Of a stretch of 64,000 nucleotides of DNA, positions 12,851 through 27,200 are shown piece by piece. The stretch is taken from positions 9,007,501 to 9,071,500 of the forward strand of contig JBBMNZ010000034.1 in the NCBI GenBank assembly GCA_037954325.1, given 5' to 3'. The stretch is from Fistularia commersonii (Eukaryota > Chordata > Actinopteri > Syngnathiformes > Fistulariidae). Below the pieces are notes generated by a model. It saw only the letters and a list, made by a program, of their open reading frames with translations, did not search any database and was not told the DNA's origin. How positions within the stretch are numbered: the first letter of the stretch is position 1; the number at the start of each line of letters is the position of its first letter. The translations under genes were made by a program, and so were the position numbers.

Positions 12851-13985
12851 GATTTTGACAAGAAATATCAAGAAAACGGGTCTCCAACGGCGACGCAATT
12901 CATACGGATGATTTGGAAATGCTTTGCAAAGTGAAGTTGAGTTTGTTTGCGGGCCGCTGGGAGCCAAATGCCAATTTCAGGACGTTTGTAAACATCGTTT
13001 TAAAACGGCGTGCTCGGAGCTTTACGTAGCCGTGGCGGCGCGGAGCTATCGGTGTCGTATTTGTGTCGCTGGCACAGAATTAATAAACGTGTTTACCTCG
13101 GTTTGCCGTCTGTAAATTTGCTCGACGACCTTCCGCCCAGCGAGTACGTGGACCCTTTTACCCTTAAACGAACAGATCAGTCGACTCCAGTTTCCACGGC
13201 ACGGAGGAAAACCTCCGCACGCGTCCAAAGGTCTTAGTGTTCTGAGTGACCGTTAAAACCCCTCATGAAGTAAAGGAAATAATCAATCCTTTAGAAATTC
13301 GGTATAATCCCCTCCTTTTGGGAAACACAGTCGTAAAAGTGTAACGCGAAAGTGTGAGAGCGGCTCCTGCAGTCCTGAGCTGAAGGCGTGGGAGAACTTT
13401 GCTCTCTCAAATGCACTGCATTTGAGTCACTTTCCTGTTATTAGTAGCCTTGCGGCTTTGAAATATGGATAATTCACAGTTTATGAACGTGAAATTAAAT
13501 TTCAAGATAAGATATCCAAAGTCAATGACTTATTATTAGTGATTATCAGCTGATTTTTGGAAATATTTTTCTTTCCTCTTCTTCTTCACCCTCCGATTCC
13601 AGCAACTCACGCCAAACGTTTCCCCGAGTCGACCAGCCGCTGGCCGACGGTTACCTGGTAACCACAGCAAACCCAGAGTTAACCTGCTCGTAGGCAATTA
13701 GCGGCCAGTTTAATGGCATTTCCATTACATTTCCTGCGGGAGCCTCCCCTGCTTTCCACATGAAAACATCACCCTACATCGCAATGGTGCGAGCTCTCCA
13801 GAATATTCAAATAAAGAAAACAAAAACAACCCGTTCCTGTAAAAAGGAGTGAATGTTTTTCTATTCATGTACCTGATGTGCAGCTGCAACCACTTATTCT
13901 GACACATTTCTCAAGCTAAGCGCCGTTCGCGTGCAAAATTGAGTTTTTGCATTTGAGCGAAGGCCAGTCGTCAAGGTTTGGTTGC
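12850..13985. other. Gene-free stretch
   Basis: Apparently single-copy sequence with no recognisable exon or repeat. Confidence 0.4.
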
Positions 13986-13989
13986 GTGT

Positions 13990-14725
13990 TGAAATCCTTC
14001 ACGGTTTCCGATCACCTGCCTCCATCGAACGGTCTCTTCTGCATCATCGACCCAGACCCTCACCATCCCTCCTCTGTCCATGTCCAAACCATCTTGGTCT
14101 GACTTCTATCTCCAAAACATCTAGCACATGCCGTCCCATCACTCCACATCTCCATCTCTGCTGCCTCCAGCTCTGCTTCCAGTCTCTCCTCGGTGTCTCC
14201 AGACACCATGGCTGGTCCATGATCTTCTCCACCTTTACCTTCTCTCTCTCTTTTATCACACCTGACACTTGTCGCTACTCGTTCCGACCTTCCTGCACAC
14301 CCTCCATCGCTCTGGACTGTTGACCGTTGGTGCTTAAACTCAGCGTCCCACTCAGGTCCCTCTTGTTCACACACATATATTCTGTCTTCATCCCTATCCT
14401 CTCCAGGTCATACCTCCCCTCGCTAGATGTTCCTCTTCCTGCTCCCTGCTTGCACTACAGATCACAATGTCATCTGCAAACATCATGGTCCGCGGAGATT
14501 CCTGTCTTACCTCATCTGTCAGCCTGCAAACAGGAAGGAGCTCAGAGCCGCTCCCCGATGCACCTGCACCTCCACTTTCAGCTCCTCTGTCCTACCTCAG
14601 CACAGTCTCCCAACGAGCATACATGTCCCGCACCACTATATCACACCTCCCTTCCACCCGGATCCCGTCACCACCTCCGTCACCGCCATCTATCCAGAAA
14701 TCCGCTCCTTGTGCGCACCAGCGGA
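13990..14725 (-). pseudogene. Decayed non-LTR retrotransposon reverse transcriptase, copy 2
   Basis: The minus strand keeps the FADD-coding stretch (about 14460-14500) and the LINE C-terminal region, including EAELEAAEMEMW and a WFGHGQRRDGE remnant of the RWFGHVQRRD motif. Frameshifts break the reading. Same family as 2600-3080 and 18640-19485. Confidence 0.75.
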
Positions 14726-14734
14726 AGCTTAAAA

Positions 14735-17700
14735 AGCAAACCAGGAAACACAGAAGTCATGAAAAACATAAAAAATGACTAGTAAACAAAGAAGTTATGA
14801 AAAAGCGTTCCACAAATAGTAACCATCAGCTGACGGTTCCAAATTTAATCACTCCGCGTCCAAAACAGAAGATCAATTTTGAAATCTAATTGATGAGCAA
14901 GCACTCTAATTTGAACCTGCATCACTCGGCCAAGACATAACTGCCTGCGAATGCCCGCTGAGAATATCACCGGGGGAGCTCCCCGAGCTGACTCTTGGAT
15001 TATTAGCAGAGCTGGCATTGGCCTGGCTATTTGGTGCAAGTGTGAGGAAACGGTTCATCGAATTCAGATCCCCTATTAGTTGTAAACTAATTTCATTACG
15101 CCGTTACACATGCTGCATATTTGATGGACACGCCGCGATGAGTTCGGTGGCGTTCCGCAGGGGGAGGAAAGCTCTGACGGCTTGCGAACCCCGACGCCTC
15201 GGGCTTTTGAGGACAACTTACAGCTGGAATCGTGTAACTTTTTTCAAGAAGGGGGGCTGGAGGCCCCTCCGTCCTTGAACCGGGAAAAAAAAAAAAAAAA
15301 AAAAAGATTTCGATCGGCTCCCTGGTGTCTGCAAAAATCACATTGCGTTGTCGTCGCTGTGAGATTAAAAAACAGAGTTTACTTATTGTTTTAAGCGCTT
15401 GTTTGTTTGTTTTTGTGCCTCTACGACTGTCTGCTTCACATGCATATATTTCTGGATTTGCTGCCAGCGCTCTCTCCTAATTCAAGCTTTAGGAACTGGC
15501 TTGTTTGATTTGTAAATTAGGAAATGGCAAGCATGCACTGCCTTTAATTTAATGGAATCATCTCAGATTAAGTTAAAGAGGCCAATTTCTTATCCTGTGT
15601 TTCCAAAAGCATTTGAGAAGGGAAAGGCTAACAAAATTTGCGGCCTGATAACCAATTACATATTAGACATCAGATCAATGTCTCTGGATGAGCTGGGAGT
15701 TCTCCTCCGAGTCGACCTTCAACTTGCCCTGCTTTGGACTTAGAGACGGCGCAGAGACCTCTGAGCGAGGGTCATGTCAAACTTCCCTTTGGAGGGGAAC
15801 GAAGAGCCACGGACGAACCAAGACGCACGAACCGACCGACTCCCGATGTTTCCTTGACATACAGTCAAAGAAGTTATCCTATTTGTGAAGAAGCTCGTTC
15901 TCTGCCGGCTGGAGCTTCATCTGCATCCCTGTTTTAGTTTTAGAAGTTGTTCACTCGTGCATCTATTGCTCAACTCCCGCTTCTGCAAACAAGGGGTCCC
16001 CAATAGCTAGCTCTTCCTTTGGGAAACCAGGGGTTCCGGTCCACTGAAGATATGTGATCCATCCAGAAGTTCTGGATCAACCAGAGCTCCCTGCTAGGCG
16101 GACACCCACATCACACGTGATGGTCCACCCCTTGAGCACAAGTCCAATAGGAAGACGCCATCAGATTTAGATTTGGTCCTTCCTCCTGTCGTCCATGTAA
16201 GCGTTGAAAGGTGGTGACACCTTCAGGGTCACCTCCTGGCATCTGAGAAGATACTCTGACAGGTGTCATCAATACAAACAAGCCTCAGATGTCTCCTTTC
16301 CTTCCCCCTTCATCAAACAGAGGCCACCAGTTGGGAATACTCGTACCAACTGGTGCCGGAGTCGGGACCTCCTCCAGAAGCTGGGTTGTAGAAGCTCGTG
16401 GAGCTATCCACCGTTCATCTCAACCTCTCACACTAGTCCAAGTCTCGGTCTCCAGAACCTACGGGACGACGACTCAATGTTTTTTTTTCTTTCTCCCGGC
16501 TGTGCAAGACATTGCTTCGCGGTCCAAGGCCTGGCTGGTGCCGCGATGCTCCTCTGTGACAATTATCGGGGAATTTGTAGCATCTGCTCCTCTGGAAATT
16601 CTTGAACGAGCGCCACTTGATAAGTGTGTTAGATACACTATGGATGATATCTATCTGTCGTTATCCTATGCCAGGACATTTGGCCCTACGGCTCGCAGTT
16701 TATTATGCGCTGGACTATAATGGTGCATTATTGGGTAAGTGGACCAACAGTGTGCCTTATAAACCTCGAGAAGTCACAAGGGCACAACTCCCCCCAACCC
16801 CTCCAACAACCCATCCTGAGGAGACGTACAGGAGCATCGGGTCAAAGCATACAAACTGGAGATCCTGCGATTCCACTTAGTTGTTTTTCTGCAACTGGAC
16901 GTCTGTTTTTTGACAGTTATCCACAGATTGCGTATTCCATGATAATAAGACATCAGTATTTACTCGTGTGGAATATGCTGTGTGTCAAGGTACTTTCCTC
17001 GCTCCATAACTTGGCACCAACCATATGCAGTTAAGTGAATACATTTCCACAGTGAGTCTGATGACAATCAGACGGCATTGTCCTCTAAAGGCGTAGGATT
17101 AGGCACAAATGACTCGGGCCGCTGGAAAATCGTCCGTCAGACCAACCCTGTATTTTAAATAGCGACCAAACTCGACCGCCGGTCATAGGATCGTCAATTT
17201 GACCACTCGTTTACCCAGAAAACTGCGTCCAATCGGATCTTATTCTTGATCGCCTCTTTAAAGAAGTTACCCTTTCTTTCGCCCCTTGGGAGGCCCAAAA
17301 ATGAACACGTACCAGTGCTGATAAGATATGCCTTTTTTCGTTTGCCATATCTGGCTCCTCGGACCAAATCGCAAGTCTTTTTGTTTCATATTTCCGACAA
17401 ATGCGCTCCCCGAGTTGAACGAGGGCAAAGAAGGACGATCCGGCTCGATACTGGGATCCGTTGCGACTGACGTAAGCGTAGTAGCCTCCTGCCACCGGAG
17501 GCATTTTTATATTGTCATACCGCACCCTAAGTCGCATACACATTAAGTCTGATGAGTGATCGGGTGTGTACAAAAGAAATATGAGCTTTGAGCAAGCAGA
17601 GGTGTCTGCAGTGCTACGGCGCACATGGACCTCCAACATAAATACAAAGCGAGGAGGTTGTGGTATATTTGGCAGCCCCTTTAAGTACATCTAAACTCCA

Positions 17701-18600
17701 GGGACTCCGAGTTTAATGTAACGTAACTGAAAGCTTGTCTTTTTTTCGAAAGGGAGGGAGAATTCTATCCCACCATTTACGACGCGTTGATAAAAGCAAC
17801 GCCTCGGTCAGGACAGGCTTTGCTGGGCGAGCGTCATCGCCTCTAAACATCTGGAAGCAGAAGAGTTTGCTCTCCAGGTTCGACACCTTCATACTGGCAG
17901 CCTCTTCTGATCCTCATTACGGGCTTTTTGTATCTGCAGGGAAGCAGCAGCAGCAGGAGAAGCGGCAGCTGGTTTCCGAACGGCTCTGCACAGCCGTTAC
18001 TGCAGAAATGTGCTGCATCTACAGCGAACCGTCTCGGGTCGCCTTTTCGGAACATCTTCAAAACCGACTAATAAACAAGTTCCTGTCGTATCTCCGCCCG
18101 CCCGCTCGCCAGATGCGATGTCGGGGCCTCGCGAGGTCCCAAAGAGCAACATAATGAAATCAAAATAAAAAGAGGAAAATGAAAAACAAAAAATGGTTCC
18201 GCTTAGCGGACGATGTGTTAAGATTACGATCCTGTTGTTAGTAAAGCAGACGTTAACCCCGTGATGACCGTTAGCAGCCGCACGTTTGCACCACTTCCAG
18301 ATTCTGCAAAAAAATGCCATAAATGACTTATTTTCTCCTGCAAAACATCCATCTAAAGTCACACCAGGTTTGCACTACTTCACTTTGAGTCTAAAATCCG
18401 AGGAAGACTTTTCAAAGTAACACTGATTTGACAGTAAAGTCACATTTTGTTCTTTCAAATGTTCTCCAAATACATATTGGGTAAAGAAAAAAACAAACAA
18501 ACTTGTTTTACAACTAAAAGATTGAATGGGTTTCCATTCAGGTTCATCTGTTAAGCAGCCAAAGAGTCTCTTCACACATCTCTAATAGTCAACAACCACA
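14735..18600. other. Gene-free stretch
   Basis: Mixed sequence with an A-run at 15286-15305. The largest open frame (17211-17690, minus, 159 codons) shows no known domain and I do not call it a gene. No exon pairs were found. Confidence 0.4.
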
Positions 18601-18607
18601 TGCTTGA

Positions 18608-18630
18608 AGGGGGGGGGGGGGGGGGGGGAA
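18608..18630. repeat. Poly(G) run of about 20 nt
   Basis: Uninterrupted G tract at the 3' side of the decayed LINE. Such runs can form G-quadruplexes. Confidence 0.9.
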
Positions 18631-18639
18631 CGCCACAGC

Positions 18640-19485
18640 CAATCATCTGCCTCTAACTAACCAACGGCCAATCATCTGCTTCCATCTAACCCACTCCTCT
18701 GCATCGCCAGCTGACCTCCTGTCCTCCTTCACTCCATCCATAAATCTCCTCTGCGGTCTTCCTCAATGCAGAGAAAGTAATGGAGGTCTTTATTAGCGTA
18801 ATTAGCATTCTTCTTCTTTTCCTTTGGGCTTTTCTCCAACCGTCTCCATCTAACCCTGTTCTCTGGAGCCTCCTCTCTCACACCAACTAACTTCATATCC
18901 TCTCTCACAACGTCCATAAATCTTCTCTTTGGTCTTCCAGTAGACCTCTAACTCCAGCATCCGTCTGCCAATATATTCACTCTCCCTCCTCTGTACACCA
19001 TCTCAGTCTGGCTTCATCTAAGATGGGTCGTCCCTCTGATGGACTCGTTCCCGATCCTCTCCGTCCTGGTCGCTCCCAAAGAGAACCTCAACATCTTCAT
19101 CTCTGCGACCTCCAGCTCTGCCTCCTGTCTTGGTCATTGTCACAGTTTGTAGATCATCTCACCAGTGTCTCCTCCACCTCTCCTTTCACTGCAGATCACA
19201 ATGTCATCTGCAAACATCACGGTCCACGGAGATTCCTGACTAGCCTCATCTGACAGCCTGTCCGTCACCACTGCAAACAAGAAGGGGGTCAGAGCTGATC
19301 CCTGATGGAGTCCCACCTCCACCTTGAACTTCTCAGTTACCCCTACAGCAAACCGCACCGCTTTCTCACAGCGAGCATACATGTCCTGCACCAGTCTAAC
19401 ATACGTCCTTATGCAATAGCAGAGCTCTTCTCTTGGCACCCCGTCACATGCTTTTTCTAGGTCTACAAAAGCGCAATGGAGCTTC
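18640..19485 (-). pseudogene. Decayed non-LTR retrotransposon reverse transcriptase, copy 3
   Basis: The best preserved of the three copies. The minus strand encodes VEVGLHQGSALTPFLFAVV, then SPWTVMFADDIVICSE (reverse-transcriptase core, 19140-19439). Further on is MDVVREDMKLVGVREEAPEN (18729-18917), the usual C-terminus of this LINE. The part between is shortened, so the copy carries an internal deletion. Confidence 0.85.
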
Positions 19486-19689
19486 CTCTGACCTTAGTAA
19501 TCAGCATTCTCCCCGCAAAACCATCCAAAGGGAGCAAAGGGAAGACCTGATGATGATTGTCCATCAGAACTGATCTTTAGAAAGAGACAGTTTATCCTCT
19601 CGTCATCCACACATCGCTGATATCTTCTAAAAGCACGTAAACCTTCACTGAAAGAAAGATAATTTAACTGCAGCATATGAATCAAATCA

Positions 19690-19865
19690 GTATCTCAAGC
19701 TGTCCACACAACCAGAGACATCCAACTCTGGACAATTCAGGGCCTCCAAATGAACCCTCTGCATGATTTGCCATTGGGAGGAACTCCACGCAGAGAGAAC
19801 ACGGAAGCTCCTCCTGTGGGAACCCAACCAGGGACCTTCACCTTTACCACCAACATGTTCCTGAT
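19690..19865 (-). repeat. Common teleost dispersed repeat (minus orientation)
   Basis: Carries ctggacaattcagggcctcc and the gggaggaactccacgcagag segment of the ubiquitous fish repeat also seen at 39030, 41968 and 45250. Degenerate. Confidence 0.6.
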
Positions 19866-19869
19866 TTGT

Positions 19870-21070
19870 TAGAACTATATAAGGAACAGGTGAGGAGGCC
19901 AGACCCCCCTGGCTTACCACGTACACGTGGAGGCCATCTATCAGGAGGAAGTTCCCACAGCTTCGAAAACGCATGTGAAGATATCTCCTGAGAGACAGCG
20001 GCTGCAGAAACGTGGCTCGATAACCGTTCCCTGGAGCCGCCCCTGACCCGAGCTCGTCACTCTGCAAGAATTCAACCATTTCCAAAGAGCTTGTCCGCCA
20101 CGTACCTTCGGCGTCACGATCGGGGCTCTTCTTTGATACATTTGACAAGCGAACGTCCTCAACAGTTTACACGCTGAATTAGAAACACTCGCCTGCGGAG
20201 CGCGGCGTCTTTTCACTTGAGAACCGAGAGAACAGAATCGTCAGAAGTGCAGCTGCTCAAAGTGACCCGGCAAGAGCTTCCAGGTACAAATCTGGAAATA
20301 CAAGTTTTAAACCGCTGTACCGAGGAGATCCAAGGGGTGAAGGCCAAACCAGACACGCAACATCCTCAGGCTGCATCCAGCTGGGGACCTTGGACGCACG
20401 TCATTTTCCATCTCTCCACTTCTTCATTTCCTGTCGCCTCACTACCGTGGACTGAAAATGTTAAAAATATCAAGTGACAAAACTTTGGAAGGCGAATCCT
20501 TCTGGTTTCCATGTGTAGCCGGGCGCCACGCGGACCCGTCGCGTCCGCCGTTCCCACGGCTTTGGCGTCAAACAGGTGAGGAGACGCCGGCAGAAGGTGA
20601 AACGTGACCTGAATTTAGCCGTTTACTTCCAAAAATACCATCGACCATAAAGAAAGAATAGAAACGCATCATCAGCAAAATGTACTTCCAATAAGAAACG
20701 TACTATTTTTTCCATTCTGTTTGACATTATAATTCTACATAATAGTGTTTTTATCACTTAAAAGCGGTAGATTGCTATAAAAATAGGTCAAAACTGTGAC
20801 GCAAACGCGCTGATGAATGCATTTAATTACCCATAATTTCCTGTACTTAAAAGTGTGCAGAATGCTTTACCTTACCGTGAGACGTCAGCCGGGTCCAAAC
20901 CCTCGCTTCCCCCGAGGCGTCCCACGACCCGGGAGATAATCTGGAAACTTTTACACCCAAACGTGGGAGTCGGGCGGTCGAGTCTCGGGAACGCCGTTCG
21001 GGGAAAATGACTTTCATCCAAATCGCATAAAGCAACAAAGTATTGAAAGCTTAATACTTTATACAGTCAC
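19870..21070. other. Gene-free stretch next to the eif2d 3' end
   Basis: No repeat or exon recognised. Confidence 0.4.
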
Positions 21071-21076
21071 AAAATG

Positions 21077-21082
21077 TTTATT
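21077..21082 (-). terminator. Candidate eif2d polyadenylation signal
   Basis: AATAAA on the minus strand, 200 nt after the eif2d stop codon. It is the first canonical hexamer I see after the stop, giving a short 3'UTR. Confidence 0.45.
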
Positions 21083-21281
21083 TTTCTCTCTGGTGGCGGG
21101 CGGTTTCAGAACATCAGTCTCAATTCACGGCTGAAATGATGCATGAAATCTAAATGAAATAAAATCTTGGCTCAAATGTACATGGTGAAATAGTGAAACG
21201 GCGGCCGAACCGGCCAATCGAAGCAAAGCGCTCGGTTCTCCGGCCCGACGGGTCGACGGAATCGCGCGAGCTATCTAAACG

Positions 21282-24200
21282 CTACTTCTTCTTTCCACCT
21301 TTTGGAGCCTTGTCTAATCCTTGGATGTACTTACGAGGGATTCGATAGTGATCTGAAATGAACAAAAACGGAAACGTTATTGCGAGAGATGATTCGGTGG
21401 ATACCATCGTATGCTACGATTGAAATACGAACGCCCCAAACCTATTAGCAAATTGCCGACTTGGTGGATCTGGTTGCCTTGAATCTGGACCAGCACTCGT
21501 CCCTTGCTGCCGGGGACGGGCTGCAGCACCGAGCTGGCCTGGACTCGGTGCTGCAGAGCGGCGGCCACCACGGACGGATCCAGGCCGTACACCTCCAGGT
21601 TCTTTATAAGAGTCACCTGCGGGAGGCACCAGAAAGCGTAAGTCCGTGCGGCTGCTGACAGACGGCTGCAAGCGTGTTTTTGTGTGCCGTAAATTATTAT
21701 CAGCTGGATCAGCTCGATATCGATCCGTCTTTAGACGGCTGAAACGCACGACGGCGCGTCGACGCACGCTCGTCCGACAAGGTGCCGCTGAGAAGCACGC
21801 CGGCGAGACTTACGAGACAAAACCGACGACCAATCGGAAATAAAAAATCCCGAAAAAGCTCAAAACACACCGTGTTGCGCGTCTATAGGTTTGAGGAGGG
21901 TCAAAGGTCAGGATCTTTCCTGGCTGTGGATGAATACAACCTTCTCCGCTCCAAGCGCCGAGGTGTTGAGGACCGAGCGATTGGTGTTTGTCAGTGACAT
22001 GTGTGTTCTCAGATGTTTTATCCAACATCATTACTCAGAACATCAACTCGCAGGAGTGTGAGCGGCCAAACATGCAGCGCATCCGGCCAGTGGAGATTCT
22101 GGGAAGGAAGGAGGGAACTGGCTCGCTCGCGTTATTGGCGCCCCGAGCTCTGTCATCCCACGGGGGGGGAAACATGTCCGGCGGCAGATGCGGCGTGTCT
22201 GCGTGGTGTCGTCGGCCACCTCGAGCTGGAGCGGCGCCGTCCCGCCTTAGGGAAACGTGCAAACACGCCATTAAATGTTTAAGAGCCGCGCCCGAAGGCG
22301 GCGCTTTTACGGCTTTCTATAAATAGCGGGGCTTCGATAACTGGCAACCCGGCTGGCAAAAAAGGGGGGAAACAACATGTTTATTTCTCCACGATCGATA
22401 CTTGGCGGGGTCTTAACTGCAGGCAAAACAAACCGCCCATTGTTTTCATTCCTGTTTTTAAAAATAAGTGTAAAAATGCACTGTAATGTAATGTAAAAAT
22501 AAGTAAAAAAAAAAAACTTTACACTCATCCTTGCACCTGCGCTTTGTGAGTTGCACACCAAGCTGCACTCTACTCATATTTAGAATAATGTTTACAGTCT
22601 TCCTATAAGTAGACAGCAAAGTAGCAATAAACGCTTTGGATCCTTAGTTTATTCCGCCTTACGTTTGAACAGCTTTCTTTCCTAGTTTTTACCTCCTCAT
22701 CCTGCAAACTTCATTTCGCCGCCGAACTCTAAATCGGATCGTTCATTTAAGCCATTTCCAACGAAGCTCGGCGGGCGGAAACCGAGATCCACACTTCATC
22801 CTCAGAATCCAAGTGACCCAGTTATACGCTGGTATCAGGATCCATCCAGGCACGGTACACTGCTCGCCTCCAGGGACGGCGATCGGGGTCTGTTTGCTGG
22901 TCTGGAAGGCGAACGAGTGTTTGCAGACACCGAGTGACCCCAGAGGACGGATCCGAAGCGAGCGAGTGATTGAATTTGCGTCCGGCAGGCTCCGACCAAC
23001 ACCCACCGCTTCGCAAAGCGATATGAAATTCACGTCCCTCGCACTCCGGCCAGCTCCACTCACTGTTAAGGAAACGTGAGCCGGCCTTTCAGACTGGACA
23101 AAGACGTCGATTGTTCATTCGTTATCTACGACGCTAATCCTGCGCCGTGATTGGCCGAGGGCGCTCGCGGAGCGAATCGAGAGAGCGTGGCTGCGGAGCG
23201 GAAGCGTTCACCTTCTTGTTGGAACCCCGAGATGCCACGGAGATGTCCACAGGCTCAATGTGGCCCTTCTTCACTGCGGGCGCTTGTCCCGGGAACGCGA
23301 CCTGATAGCACTCCTGCATTCTCCCCAAAGTCCTGCAAAGAGGGATTTGCGATCGTTTGGTCACAGAGCGTCAGCCGAGGTGATGACAAAATGAGAGTAG
23401 TCCTGCGTGCACGGCAGGGAAATGCGGATTCGAGTTTGTGTTTCATAATCAGCGAATGCAGATCCGGCGTAGTTCTGATAGCGAAGCGTACGGATCGCAT
23501 GATACCCATCCAAATTAAAATCAAAAATACAAACGAAAGGCCAAACGGTCCCAGATATCGGTGGTTAGTGGTTTAAAAGCACCACATGCATTCTGGAGGT
23601 TACAGAATGTGGAAGAACAGATCCAGGTGGCCGCTTCCTGCAGCCGTGTGCAAAAAAAAGAAAAGGCGCTTTTGGAACTGGACTGGTTTTTTTTCGGATT
23701 CGTGCTCTGCAGAGCGGGGAGAACGTTTCCGTCACATCGCTAAGGAGCTAATTTGCAGTCACCGCTTGATTTCGCGGGGTGGCACTTAAGAGAGATCTTA
23801 TGACGAATTAAGAAAGCCCTTCCACTACCGACGAGGGGGAAAGATTTTTTTTTTTTTTTCCAGATGTTTCTCATGCATCCTTTACGGCGCTAATAGAATC
23901 AAATATAAAAAAATTCATGTTTTCCCCCCCGGTCGAGCTGTCATTCGGTTCTTCCTCATTCCCGTTTCGATGGCTGCACGCTGTGCCTCCATCGGGATAA
24001 AAAACCTGTCTGGTTTTGGCTGGAGCCGGCTGCGGTGAAAAAAACAGAAAATCCCACTCGCTTACATAAACACTTAGCGCCGGACTTCTGGGACTCTCCT
24101 GTGCCAAAAACAGCCATAACAAGGCCGATCAATTCGCCATGTGAACGATCGCCGAACTTATAAGAGACGCCTCAAATCTAGGACACGTTTTGTAATCTCA

Positions 24201-27200
24201 CGTCTAATTTGATTTTGTCATTAGGGCTGAATTTAGGGATGAAATAAACCTGAAAATGTTTGATTTTATTTCGGGAGCAGCGCCGATCGAGTAGAAAAGT
24301 CATACTCGTTTTTTCCGGCTTTTCATTCGCGTTTCCGTCGAACAACAACACCGGGTTGTTACGCGAAGGGCTCGATAATAGATTGTAAATCCCGATTCAC
24401 GCAAAATGCGTCGGCGGGATCGGCGCCTAACGACAGTCAGCACACTAACAGCTGTCTTCTGTTTTACTTCGCAAAAAAAAAACCAAACAAACACTCGCCA
24501 CACCTGATCTGATCATCTCTGCACTCACGGTCCGAGGATCGCGTACAGCGACGCACTCTTTCCTCCCGTTTTAAAAACCCCCGGGTTGCATTTGGGGTTT
24601 TCTGCAGGTTCCACATGTACGTACCGTTGTTTTACCAAGCTTGATTTACAGCCGTGTCTCCATGACGACCAGTATAAATATAAACGAAGCAACGCTCCGA
24701 TAGGAAGAAAAGACCGAGACGATTATTTAAGGAAACCTCACTGAGGGCTGAGAATACCGAGAAATCACCCAAATGGATAACGACAGTTCCCACAGTCCGA
24801 AATCAAAACTACTACGTCTATGTTACAGCGCCGCTCTCAAACGGAGGCAGCCAGAGGATTTGTGGTCCGTGTAAAATTAACTAGGCTCGCTGCACACCGA
24901 GTCCCGGTGTCTTCTGACCGTGTTTGTTTGCACTGGAAATTACGCGGTTTCTGAATTTCGCCCGTTTGGCCGTCGGGGTGATGTTGAAATGTACCAGGCT
25001 AACTTTCGGGAGGAGCGATTCTGGGCGCGGGTAGGACGTATCTAGCTTTTTTCGCCCCCCTACTTTTCGATATATTTCATTCATTACATTACATTTGCCA
25101 GACGCTTTTATCCAAAGCGACTTACAATAGAGGACATAAGGACTGCAAATAACACTTGCAAATACAAGATGCATTCAATTCCGATCATATATGAAGGAGA
25201 AAAGGCAATTTCCTGCGCGGATTCTATTCGCAGTTTGGGCGCCTTTTCGTGAAGCACGTGTTCAGGTGCGACGCCTCGTGGATTCACGCGAGAGCGAACT
25301 TTGAGACATTCGTCCGCTTAATGTCGGTTTTAAATGCATATTTGCATAGAGAGGAAAATAACTTGGACTTGCCCTTTTGAAATGTTTTTCATTGCAGCAG
25401 ACACAAACCAGATGCTGGAATGTCAGGCTTCATTGCCGCGGTCGTATTGATTTTACAGATCAGATTTGGCTAACAGATGGTATTAGGATGATTATTTTGT
25501 CCTGTAGTCGAGCTCAATGAGACCCATTTTTTTGTACGCTTCTTTATGATTATGCAAACGCGCGAAAAAAAAGTGACATCTTATCAAATCTGGCAACTCT
25601 GCAAATACTCTTTCGGGTGGCGCGGCGTTTGTCCTGCCACTTCCTCGGGTCATCACACCCCTGCAATTTTACACAAACTGCACTTAAGTAGTATTTTTTT
25701 TTTTTAACCTCAATACCGCATCAGCTTTTTTCACCCCGTCCTATTGTATCGAGCCTCCTGGCATTTGGAATTCCAGTTAGAAGAAGAAGAAGATACAAAT
25801 CAAACTCTCAAACCGCAGTGTTTCCATGCACTAACGCTTCGGTCCTCGGGGGCTTTTGTTTTTTTTTTTTTTCTTTTTTTCCCCCCTAACAGCAGAATAT
25901 CCGGTTGAGTAACAAACGAAAGTCCCCTTTCGTTCATAAATGCTGACCAGCGCGAGAATTAAAAAAAAAAAAAAAAAAAAAAACCCGGTCGCCCTTTCGT
26001 TCCTATCAATCTGCACGTTCGCGCACCTTGCACAGTTTACGTTTAGTCGCAATAACTATTTATTATTTTTTCTTCCTCACTCCCACGGACAGCAAATTAA
26101 AATCCCCACGTTTCCAGAGCGTACGTCTGACAATAAACACCTTGAATCTTTTATGTGCTGTGAGCTGATTGGCGGCGACGTGAAGTCAGCAGAGACGAGT
26201 CGGCGTTGACTCGCTTTGGGTTTCGCTTTCGTGCGTCTTCACCTGCGACCGCTTGTCGAACTCCAGATCGTGACACCATCTTAGAAACAGCGCTATCTGG
26301 ATGACGACAGCGACGCGCTAGGAGTGCAGATTCCAAAAAAACTTATTATAATCGATATATTTGACATGATTTGAGTTCTAACCAGGGCGACGTGGCGCGG
26401 ATATCTGGGAAAGGCGATTGAATAAGCCGACTGTCGTACCCGGCGGGCTCCACTTTACTTACTCAGTAAGTCAATAATAGCGGTAATTCTCCGGTAAATG
26501 CAAACAAGGGGGCCGCTCTTTGTCGGGACGACATTTACATTTATATTAATGCGGTAAAAGGTTACCTGCTGAAAAGGTCATCCCACTTGAGCGACTCTAT
26601 TTCCTGGTATTCCGATTTCTCCAGCAAGCAGTCGCACAGCGTCGGGTTTACGGTCACGTAACTGGTCGGGGAAAACAAACGAGAGAAAGCAAAAATGAAT
26701 CAATTAGGCCTTTTGCACTTGCACAGATGGAAGGCAGTCCACGGGGCACATGCTGCCTTGTTAAGGCCCTGCCATGGCATTTTTTATTTGATTCCTCCGA
26801 TCGCTCATTATCAATTTGTCTCACATCAAAAGATGCAGAAATTTGAAAGGCCTAAAAAGAAACATGTGACGTCTCCTCGGCTTCGGGAGTCACATTTAAA
26901 CATTTTAGCCAATTACGACATCACATGGCTCGAAAACTCTCGGCTCGGCTTTGTGTTTGTTGGGTGACCATCGGGCTGCCCTCGAATCAGGGCGCGGCTT
27001 CAAAAAAAAAAAAAAAAAAAAACTGACAGCGTGACCACAACTCGTCCAAACGCAGCCCCGGGCTGTTATTACAGTTTGATTATAGCGCTAATTGTTGGTA
27101 TAATTGTTGTTCTCCACAATCCGATAACGCTCGGTTTATACCGGCGGACGCTGGCGGAAAAATCCACTTACTTTTTATTATTGTCGTCCACCAGCTCGTT

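Noticed and set aside
17211..17690. 159-codon minus-strand frame
   Set aside because: No motif and composition like surrounding DNA; chance frame.
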